Source of the DNA: Imperialibacter sp965651695
Lineage (GTDB): Bacteria; Bacteroidota; Bacteroidia; Cytophagales; Cyclobacteriaceae
Assembly: GCA_965651695.1 (NCBI GenBank)
Contig: CBFGTI010000156.1
Location: 1-13,054, forward strand
Length of the DNA stretch: 13,054 bases
Direction of reading: 5' to 3'
Part shown: positions 7,225 to 13,054 of the stretch, piece after piece
Layout of the letters: every line of letters begins with the position of its first letter
How positions within the stretch are numbered: the stretch's first letter is position 1
The notes under the pieces: generated by a model
What the model was told of the DNA's origin: nothing
The model's input: the letters and a program-made list of their open reading frames with translations, nothing else
The model's database searches: none
Program-made: the position numbers and the translations under genes

Positions 7225-8337
7225 TCACATCTTCAACTCATAGTTCGTACTTCTTCCTCCGGCCGTTTCTTTTTGCAGTATATCTTTATCTATCAGATCG
7301 TTAATATCTCTAATGGCTGTGTCCTTTGAACATTTGGCGATTTTCGCCCATTTCGAGGACGTAAGCTTTCCATCAAATCCGTCCAGGAGCTTATTTAATA
7401 GCTTTCTCTGTCTTTCATTTATTGCTGTATTTGAATGCTTGTTCCAAAAGTCCGCCTTAAACAAAACCCGTGTAAGCGTCGAGTCAGTGGATTGTAAGGC
7501 ATTTACCAAACACTGCAGAAACCAATTTATCCAGGCTGTAACATCCAGACTGCCCTTTTGCGTCTTTTCAAGTATCTCATAATATCCCTTTCGCTCCTGC
7601 CTGATTTGAGCCGACATGCTATAAAAGCGTTGATTACTCTTGTCCGCCCGGGCCAACAGCATATCAGTCAATGCCCTGGCTATTCTGCCGTTTCCATCTT
7701 CAAACGGATGAATAGTTACAAACCAAAGATGGGCTATTGCCGCTTTTAATACCAGGTCCGTGTTATCGGCGCTATTGTACCAGCTTAAAAAGCGTTGCAT
7801 TTCACTCTCTACCAAATCAGAATCCGGTGCCTGAAAATGTACCTTTTCTTTTCCCAGAGCGCCGGATACCACCTGCATTGGACCGGTTGTGTCTTTTCTC
7901 CAATCTGCAACTGTAATTTTATACATGCCGCTTCTTCCCGTGGGAAACAAAGCAGCATGCCAATCAAAAAGTCTTTCCGCTGTCAGTGGCTGGAAACAGT
8001 TTTGCGTTGCATCCACCATCATTTCAACAACACCATCAACATTTCTATCAGAATCTACCGATCCGGCAATCTCCATCCCCAATTTTCTTGCGACTGACGA
8101 ACGAACCTCGTGTGAGTTTAAAATCTCTCCTTCAATTTCTGATGATTTTACAACATCCAATGTTAACGTGTCCAGGAGAGCCTCATTTCTCAGCGCAAAT
8201 CCCAATGATTCCATTTTCCCTATCAGGCGTCCTTGAAGATTCCTTGCTTCACTGAGCAAATTGACAACACCTTCTGCTCTCCAGCTAAAGTTTGGCCACT
8301 TGTCTTGTTGGTGGATATAAGCAGTTATTCGTTGCAT
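7225..8337 (-). CDS. Fic family protein, DUF4172 type, with inhibitory motif and C-terminal HTH
   Basis: Predicted AMP-transferase (or related nucleotide-transferring enzyme). From the ATG at 8337 it has 370 residues. The N-terminus (about 1-90) matches the DUF4172 module and contains SSEIEG (65-70), which fits the inhibitory-helix motif [S/T]xxxE[G/N]; the enzyme is therefore probably autoinhibited in cis. The Fic core carries an intact HPFEDGNGR (210-218). The C-terminus (about 307-370) reads as a winged helix: RQRKLLNKLLDGF, then SKWAKIAKCSKDTAIRDI and GGRSTNYEL. An upstream in-frame TTG at 8346 would add three residues (MQL), but MQRITAYIH from the ATG fits the family better. The start codon lies inside a strong hairpin and repeat array. 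Its target is unknown. No separate antitoxin gene is needed, and it could be a regulator rather than a toxin. Confidence 0.9.
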   Translation of the reverse strand: MQRITAYIHQQDKWPNFSWRAEGVVNLLSEARNLQGRLIGKMESLGFALRNEALLDTLTLDVVKSSEIEGEILNSHEVRSSVARKLGMEIAGSVDSDRNVDGVVEMMVDATQNCFQPLTAERLFDWHAALFPTGRSGMYKITVADWRKDTTGPMQVVSGALGKEKVHFQAPDSDLVESEMQRFLSWYNSADNTDLVLKAAIAHLWFVTIHPFEDGNGRIARALTDMLLARADKSNQRFYSMSAQIRQERKGYYEILEKTQKGSLDVTAWINWFLQCLVNALQSTDSTLTRVLFKADFWNKHSNTAINERQRKLLNKLLDGFDGKLTSSKWAKIAKCSKDTAIRDINDLIDKDILQKETAGGRSTNYELKM

Positions 8338-8425
8338 AAGTTGCAACGAAAATCGTCATTATTCGCCGCATTTAAAAATTATTCGTCGCATTTATTGCGG
8401 CGATTAAGCTGCTTATTCGTTGCAT
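8325..8425. repeat. Half-site array over the fic start: two diverged 54-bp units
   Basis: The 13-bp motif TTATTCG[TC][TC]GCAT occurs four times on the + strand, at 8325-8337, 8359-8371, 8379-8391 and 8413-8425. Two inverted partners, TGCAACGAA (8342-8350) and TGCGGCGATTAA (8396-8407), each lie 5 nt after the core of a forward copy. The forward copies start 34, 20 and 34 bp apart, so the region is two 54-bp units (8325-8378 and 8379-8432). Half-sites are well kept between units and spacers are not. One stem change is compensated: a T-A pair in unit 1 is C-G in unit 2. The first forward copy covers the fic ATG. Possible roles are an operator for autoregulation or an RNA element. Confidence 0.75.
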
Positions 8426-8540
8426 ACAAGGCTGTCATGGCTGCACCACCCTTCAGCTTAGTGGCCCCGATTCTCCTTCCATCAACATCTCTCTTTACTT
8501 CTCCGCCCTTGCTTAATACCTTGGCGGGAAACCATTCGTC

Positions 8541-11500
8541 ATGCGCTTTTTTAAACATGTTTCCAGGCTCGGGTGCATCATGGCACTTGCCACTTTGGTG
8601 TCGTCGGCGGGGCTGGCCCAGAAGTTTCCGTCCGCTCAATTCCAAAACCTCCGGATCAGAAATGTAGGCCCCGCCAACATGAGCGGCCGCATTACCGCCA
8701 TCGACGCGGTGGTGGACACACCCACCAAAATCATTTACATCGGTGCTGCCTCAGGCGGCGTCTGGAAATCAGAAAATGGCGGTTCGGCCTGGCAGAGCAT
8801 CTTCGACGACAATCCCACCCTCAACATTGGCGCCATTGCCATACAGCAAAGCAATCCGAATGTGGTATGGGTAGGCACCGGCGAGGGCAACCCCCGCAAC
8901 TCCGTCAACCTGGGCCTGGGGATTTTTAAGTCCCTGGACGCCGGGAAAACCTGGAAGCACATGGGGCTGGAAAACTCCAGGTCCATCCACCGCCTCATTG
9001 TGGATCCTACCGATGGCAACATTGTCTATGCCGGGGTGCATGGCGATCCCTTCACGCCCCACAGCGAGCGGGGGCTTTACAAAACCACGGATGGCGGCAA
9101 AAGCTGGAAGAAGATCCTGTATACCAACGACCAATCGGGCATTGCCGACCTGGTGATGGACCCTTCGAACCCCAACAAACTCTTCGCCGCCATGTACGAG
9201 CACCGCCGTACACCCTACAGCTTTACCTCGGGCGGACCGGGCTCGGGACTGTTCGTTACCTACGACGGTGGCGAAACCTGGAAACAACTGGGCGAAAAAG
9301 AAGGACTGCCAGCCGGCGAGCTTGGCAGGATAGGCGTGGCCATCGCCCGCAGCAACCCAAGCCGGGTGTATGCCAAGGTGGAGGCCACAAAAAATGCCTT
9401 GTACAGAAGCGACGACGGCGGGCTGAACTGGAAGATGATCAACGACAATCCGCGTTTTACCAACAACCGGCCTTTTTACTTTCAGGACATTGCCGTGGAT
9501 ACCAAAGACCCCAACCGCCTGTACAACATCTACCAGCCGCTGTCGGTGAGCTACGACGGAGGCATCAGCTTCGACCCCGTGCCCATGATCCCGGCCGATG
9601 AAACCAAAGGCATTCATGCCGACTTCCATGCCTTTTGGGTAGATCCCAACGACCCCACCTTCTTCATCATCGGGGGCGATGGCGGCATTGGCATTACGCA
9701 TGACCACGGCAAGAGCTGGTACTTTCCCGAGTCCATACCCGTCGGGCAGTTTTACCACATCGCCGTTGACAACGACATGCCTTACAATGTGTACGGCGGC
9801 CTGCAAGACAACGGCAACTGGTCGGGGCCGGGTTATGTGTGGAAGCGGGGCGGCATCCGAACGCTCTACTGGCAGTACCTGGTCGGCGGCGACGGCTTTT
9901 TTATTTCGCCCGACTCCGCCAACTCCCGCTTTGGCTACGGCACCTCGCAAAACGGCAACCTCTACCGCTACGACAAGCTCACCGGCTACTACCAGAGCAT
10001 CATGCCGCCCGCACCCGACAGCAACACCCGGCTCCGGTTCAACTGGAACGCCGGTTTTGCCGACGACCCGCACAGCAGCTCCTCGGCCTACTATGGCAGC
10101 CAGTTTGTGCACAAAACCGCCGACAAAGGCAAAACCTGGACGATCATTTCTCCGGACCTCACCACCAACAATCCGGCGCACCAAAAGCAGGACTACGGCG
10201 GGCTCACGCTCGACGCCTCGGGGGCCGAAATCTATAATTCCATCCTCACCGTAGCGCCCAGCCCTTTCCACCCGGAAACGATATGGGTGGGAACCGACGA
10301 CGGCAACGTGCAGCTGACCCGCAACGGCGGAAAAGACTGGACGAACCTCACCGCCAACCTCAAAGGGCTGCCGAAGGAGAGCTGGATTGCCCAAATGCGG
10401 GCGTCTGCACACCAGGCAGGCGAGGCGTGGCTGGTGGCCAACAACTACCGCAAGGGCGACTATCAGCCTTATCTGTACCGCACCACAGATTTTGGTAAAA
10501 CCTGGCAGCGATTGGCGGATGAAACGCAGGTGAAGGGTTATGCGCTGACGGTGATACAGGACCCGGTGGAGCCAAACCTGGTGTTCCTGGGCACCGAAAA
10601 CGGCCTTTGGATCAGCATCGACCAGGGCAAAAGCTGGGAGCAGTTCCGCAACGGTTTTCCCTCCGTTTCCACCATGGACCTGGCCATTCAGACGAGGGAA
10701 TCAGCCCTGATTGTGGGCACCTTCGGCCGCTCTATCTGGATATTGGACGACCTGCTGAGCCTGAGGCAGCTCGCCGGCGGAGCGCTCGGCAACAAACCAC
10801 TCACGGCACTGCCCATGAACGAGGTGGTGCAGGTGAAGGGCTTGTTCATCAATCCGCCGGGCAATATCTGGACGGGATTCCACACCACCTTCGAGGGCGA
10901 AAACCGGCCTTTTAAGCAGGCGCAGATCCCTTTTTACATAAGCGAAACCGCTTTGAAGAAAGACGGGGTGGCGGTGGCTGAAATCTATGACGGACAGAAC
11001 GAACTCATACAGACCGTGCAGCTTGCCGGTGTGAAGCCGGGGCTGAATTATATAAGCTGGAAGCTCGATGAGCAGGCGGCCAGGCTGCCCGGTGCGTGGG
11101 TGGACGAGGACAGCAGGGGTATTCCCGTGGTGCCCGGAAAGTACAAGGCCGTGGTGAAGTGTGGGGAACTATCTGATACCACGGAAGTTCGTGTGATACC
11201 CGATCCCAGGTTTGCGTATGAGGAAGCGGTGGATGTGGCGCTCTACCAGGCGCAAAAGAGGCTGGATAAAAGTACCGCGAAACTGGCAGAAGCTTTGAAC
11301 CGGCTGCAATCCAGTACAGAGATTGTAGAAAAAGTGACTGTCCATGCCTTTGAGGCTGGCCACGATGACCTGGTAGCAGCCTCGGAAGCGATGGCCAAAG
11401 AGCTGAAGCGGCTGAATGCCATAGCAAAAGCACCGAGGCCGGCGCGGCAGGTTGGAGCGTGGCAGTCTTTTGAGGTGACGGCCTCTTCCAAAGTTGCTGA

Positions 11501-11675
11501 CGCCAGCCAGGCGCTGATGGCCCGGCTTTACACACCCTCCGCACAGGACATGGCGCTGGTGGAGCAGGCGGAAGAATTGGTCGATCTCTTTCTAAAGCAG
11601 GTGAATGCTTTTTATGACAAGGAATGGCCAGCTTACCGCAAGCAGGTGGAGGAGGCGGACTTGAGCTGGTTTTAG
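8541..11675 (+). CDS. Secreted Asp-box/VPS10 (sortilin-like) beta-propeller protein
   Basis: A 1044-residue exported protein. The start gives a basic N-terminus (MRFFKHVSRL) and a hydrophobic stretch ending SSAGLAQ, a plausible type I signal peptide. A later ATG (8580) would lose the basic part. Eleven Asp-box-like repeats, S/T-x-D-x-G-x-x-W, are seen at about 77, 131, 182, 240, 290, 337, 386, 526, 593, 648 and 692, consistent with a large propeller. SIWILDDLLSL (731-741) closes it, as in related Bacteroidota proteins. About 835-890 resembles a FlgD/Ig-like segment, and 895-1044 is mostly helical. Such proteins are often labelled glycosyl hydrolase or sialidase from the Asp boxes alone; no sialidase active-site pattern was recognised, so no enzymatic role is claimed. 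It is not obviously linked to its neighbours. No type IX secretion sorting domain was recognised at the C-terminus. Confidence 0.9.
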   Translation: MRFFKHVSRLGCIMALATLVSSAGLAQKFPSAQFQNLRIRNVGPANMSGRITAIDAVVDTPTKIIYIGAASGGVWKSENGGSAWQSIFDDNPTLNIGAIAIQQSNPNVVWVGTGEGNPRNSVNLGLGIFKSLDAGKTWKHMGLENSRSIHRLIVDPTDGNIVYAGVHGDPFTPHSERGLYKTTDGGKSWKKILYTNDQSGIADLVMDPSNPNKLFAAMYEHRRTPYSFTSGGPGSGLFVTYDGGETWKQLGEKEGLPAGELGRIGVAIARSNPSRVYAKVEATKNALYRSDDGGLNWKMINDNPRFTNNRPFYFQDIAVDTKDPNRLYNIYQPLSVSYDGGISFDPVPMIPADETKGIHADFHAFWVDPNDPTFFIIGGDGGIGITHDHGKSWYFPESIPVGQFYHIAVDNDMPYNVYGGLQDNGNWSGPGYVWKRGGIRTLYWQYLVGGDGFFISPDSANSRFGYGTSQNGNLYRYDKLTGYYQSIMPPAPDSNTRLRFNWNAGFADDPHSSSSAYYGSQFVHKTADKGKTWTIISPDLTTNNPAHQKQDYGGLTLDASGAEIYNSILTVAPSPFHPETIWVGTDDGNVQLTRNGGKDWTNLTANLKGLPKESWIAQMRASAHQAGEAWLVANNYRKGDYQPYLYRTTDFGKTWQRLADETQVKGYALTVIQDPVEPNLVFLGTENGLWISIDQGKSWEQFRNGFPSVSTMDLAIQTRESALIVGTFGRSIWILDDLLSLRQLAGGALGNKPLTALPMNEVVQVKGLFINPPGNIWTGFHTTFEGENRPFKQAQIPFYISETALKKDGVAVAEIYDGQNELIQTVQLAGVKPGLNYISWKLDEQAARLPGAWVDEDSRGIPVVPGKYKAVVKCGELSDTTEVRVIPDPRFAYEEAVDVALYQAQKRLDKSTAKLAEALNRLQSSTEIVEKVTVHAFEAGHDDLVAASEAMAKELKRLNAIAKAPRPARQVGAWQSFEVTASSKVADASQALMARLYTPSAQDMALVEQAEELVDLFLKQVNAFYDKEWPAYRKQVEEADLSWF

Positions 11676-11849
11676 GGGGAGGAGGGGTGGGAAGGGCAGA
11701 CCAGAAAGCCCTTTTGGAGAAATGCCTATGAAGGCTGCCGATGTTGCTGTTTTGACATCCTGTCGGCAGAGGGAACCAGACCTAAGGCCCCTGTGACGTG
11801 GCTGCGGACCGTCACGGAAGATTGCCAATCGCAAAGACCGGATTCAGTT
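11676..11849. other. Structured intergenic region between convergent genes
   Basis: This 174-bp stretch separates the convergent propeller and RES genes. It holds two stem candidates: CTGCCGA/TCGGCAG (11735-11741 and 11763-11769, with a possible inner TGT/ACA) and CTGTGACG/CGTCACGG (11791-11798 and 11810-11817, one G-U pair). Neither is followed by a T-run, so neither is a textbook terminator. An antisense frame passes through but runs into the propeller gene and resembles no known family. An interspersed repeat or a folded transcript end is possible. Confidence 0.35.
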
Positions 11850-12320
11850 TCAGGATTGTTTCAGCCTCGGGTCAAAGTTTATTCGCGTTTTAGAAATCAC
11901 TTTTATTCGTGAAGAATCCGGATGATTTGGGTTAATCAAATAGTTGTACTCCTGGGGAACAATGGCGCTGGGTACTTTTAAAACTGCTGCATTGTTTTCT
12001 TTCACAAAATCATCTCCGATGTATTGAGTTTCCAGAACCGGCGGTCGAGAATCCCAATTTTCAGGAAGGTCTTTTAAGTCTAGCTCCAGCATTTGAATAT
12101 CGTCCGGCACATCTATTTCTACATAAAACCGATCGGTTGGTAAATCTTCACTTAAGTCTAAATGAACCGATACCTCTAATGTAGCCAGCGCCCGGGATTC
12201 TGCGGTATACACAAGGTAAGTGATTATGCTATTCCACCGATACCCCTCTGTTAAGGCGGCTCCAATCCCTTTCAGCGTGGAGGCCAGGTATTTTTTTCGT
12301 TCAACCCGAAAAACTCTCAT
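11850..12320 (-). CDS. RES-domain toxin
   Basis: A 156-residue RES protein, the toxin of RES-Xre type II modules. Characterised family members are NAD+-degrading or ADP-ribosyltransferase-like enzymes. The three name-giving residues are visible: Arg28 in GYRWNS, Glu49 in ALATLEVSVH and Ser118 in KVPSAIVPQEYNYL. VYTAES (37-42) and LINPNHPD (128-135) are also typical. The usual GGRWN is GYRWN here, a mild change. Its ATG shares one base with the antitoxin stop (TAATG), so the pair is probably translationally coupled. The length is normal and nothing looks broken. Assignment to the family is firm, but enzymatic activity is inferred. Confidence 0.93.
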   Translation of the reverse strand: MRVFRVERKKYLASTLKGIGAALTEGYRWNSIITYLVYTAESRALATLEVSVHLDLSEDLPTDRFYVEIDVPDDIQMLELDLKDLPENWDSRPPVLETQYIGDDFVKENNAAVLKVPSAIVPQEYNYLINPNHPDSSRIKVISKTRINFDPRLKQS

Positions 12321-12820
12321 TAGGCCATATTCCCGTACTCAAGCCTGCTTAGGCTGTTTTTAACTTCTTGAATACCTGTTACTGAATCGAACAAACTTTC
12401 TGGTCTCGCTCCGCCTAGCGATACATTTGGCTTCTTAAGCCATCGATGAAATTTTTCGCCTTCGTTGTTGAAGACTTCCTGCCCAAAATCCAATAGTTCA
12501 GTTAGTAATAGTACCACTTCACTATCTCTTCCGCTCAATACGTCTTTGTCTCTTTTCTTTTTGTTATACGTGGTTTGGGGCACGCCCAATATATTTAGAA
12601 CCTGCTTTACCGGCAAATCTGCCCTCTTACTCAGCACTTCAATTGCCTCATAAGGCAGGCCTTTTCTAATTAAGGCTACACGTTCCATCCCACTCGACCA
12701 GAGCACTTCACCAGACGAAATTTTTATACTCCAGCCCGGGCTGCTTCTTTTCTTTACCCTCGCTCGCTCGATACTGCGTTTGGTGTCAAACTTGGCAGCT
12801 ACCTGCATTGTCTTTTTCAT
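12320..12820 (-). CDS. Xre/MbcA/ParS-type antitoxin of the RES pair (DUF2384)
   Basis: A 166-residue antitoxin. Residues about 45-105 form an Xre-like helix-turn-helix region: ERVALIRKGLPYEAIEVLSK, then LPVKQVLNILGVPQTTYNKK. The C-terminus (about 106-166) is the MbcA/ParS toxin-binding domain, with the strong signature VFNNEGEKFHRWLKKPNVSL, then GGARPESL and a final RLEYGNMA. By family knowledge it binds RES, blocks its active site and represses the operon. Antitoxin first and toxin second is the usual RES-Xre order. The basic first 35 residues do not belong to either domain. A candidate operator lies directly upstream. Confidence 0.93.
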   Translation of the reverse strand: MKKTMQVAAKFDTKRSIERARVKKRSSPGWSIKISSGEVLWSSGMERVALIRKGLPYEAIEVLSKRADLPVKQVLNILGVPQTTYNKKKRDKDVLSGRDSEVVLLLTELLDFGQEVFNNEGEKFHRWLKKPNVSLGGARPESLFDSVTGIQEVKNSLSRLEYGNMA

Positions 12821-12827
12821 ACGACAG

Positions 12828-12868
12828 CAATTTTACTACAATGTAGCAACCAAATAGCTACACTGCAA
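12828..12868 (-). promoter_or_regulatory. Candidate promoter and operator of the RES-Xre pair
   Basis: CTACAATGTAG (12836-12846) is a perfect 5-bp dyad around one central base. A third CTACA half-site lies at 12858-12862, within a degraded second dyad centred 22 bp (about two helical turns) away. TGTAGC (12842-12847) and GCTACA (12857-12862) also form an inverted repeat with a 9-bp spacer. On the minus strand, TAAAATTG (12835-12828) matches TAnnTTTG at all but one fixed position and lies 7 nt before the antitoxin ATG; TTTG is 15 bp further upstream, a short spacing. Dyads next to a promoter fit autorepression by the antitoxin. No binding was tested. Confidence 0.5.
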
Positions 12869-12907
12869 GTTCAACCGGCATTGAACAATCTTCCCATAGC
12901 TTCTGAA

Positions 12908-13054
12908 CTACTCACCCGGCCTAATCAAACCCATCAATTCCCTGTCGTGGTTACTTACAATTTTGCATTCATTATCGAAAAACATCGTAACGCCGTTTTG
13001 CGCGGTGTAAGGTTCCCACTTCGGCAGCACACCCTCTACATTGGGATTGCCGGT
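12908..13054 (-). CDS. Type B carboxylesterase, C-terminal end (partial)
   Basis: The last 48 codons of a gene that enters from the right edge on the minus strand and stops at TAG (12910-12908). The piece reads TGNPN, then LPKWEPYTAQNGVTMFF and SNHDRELMGLI. This matches the usual end of carboxylesterase/para-nitrobenzyl-esterase proteins of the alpha/beta-hydrolase fold, where NPN, a P-x-W-x-x-Y segment and the FD...C...NHDREL tail are common. The catalytic triad and any signal peptide lie outside the window. It ends 87 bp upstream of the antitoxin start on the same strand, so read-through into the RES-Xre pair is possible. Confidence 0.8.
   Translation of the reverse strand, partial: TGNPNVEGVLPKWEPYTAQNGVTMFFDNECKIVSNHDRELMGLIRPGE

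Noticed and set aside
8338..8346. TTG at 8346 as the fic start
   Set aside because: It adds only three residues that do not fit the family N-terminus, while the ATG at 8337 begins MQRITAYIH. It was set aside in favour of the ATG, though not disproved.
8325..8425. CRISPR array
   Set aside because: Repeats are 13 bp, spacers are 7-21 bp and partly contain inverted copies, and no cas genes are present.
8769..10412. A 547-codon antisense reading frame inside the propeller gene, and shorter ones around it
   Set aside because: The plus frame has a signal peptide and regular Asp boxes. The antisense frame has valine/glycine/arginine-rich noise with no motif, as expected opposite a G+C-rich gene.
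8541..11675. A true sialidase (neuraminidase)
   Set aside because: Asp boxes are structural and occur in many propellers. The arginine triad and RIP motif of sialidases were not recognised.

Overview
The window looks like a chromosomal segment of a Bacteroidota bacterium, probably Cytophagales-like. The evidence is an unfused trp operon that ends in a KDO8P-synthase-like DAHP synthase, a large secreted Asp-box/VPS10-type propeller protein of a kind common in this phylum, genes that mostly lack a Shine-Dalgarno sequence, and promoter candidates of the Bacteroidota type (TAnnTTTG). The genus assignment is an inference from gene style, not from a marker gene.

Region 1 (1-6369, + strand) is a tryptophan operon: end of trpE, then trpG, trpD, trpC, trpF, trpB, trpA and aroF. 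From trpE to trpB the genes are tightly packed: ATGA, TAATG and TGATG stop/start overlaps, and gaps of 3 and 10 bp. A 180-bp gap with clustered 7-bp repeats then separates trpB from trpA. The last gene, aroF, makes DAHP, the entry compound of the shikimate pathway. One transcription unit could therefore feed the common aromatic pathway and carry chorismate through to tryptophan. The operon's own promoter and leader lie outside the window.

Region 2 (6418-8337, - strand) is more A+T-rich and accessory. It has a HigB/HigA type II toxin-antitoxin pair (toxin gene first) and a DUF4172-type Fic protein with an N-terminal inhibitory motif and a C-terminal winged-helix-like tail. Around the Fic start codon lies an ordered array of six half-sites, built from two diverged 54-bp units. 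It is the least explained structure in the window.

Region 3 (8541-11675, + strand) is a 1044-residue exported protein with eleven Asp-box repeats, a probable FlgD/Ig-like segment and a helical tail. Its biological role is unknown.

Region 4 (11850-13054, - strand) holds a RES-Xre type toxin-antitoxin pair (antitoxin first) with a candidate operator, then the last 48 codons of a type B carboxylesterase that enters from the right edge.

Overall, three toxin-type systems (HigBA, Fic, RES-Xre) lie on the minus strand among plus-strand metabolic and secreted-protein genes. No RNA genes, CRISPR array, transposase or integrase were seen.
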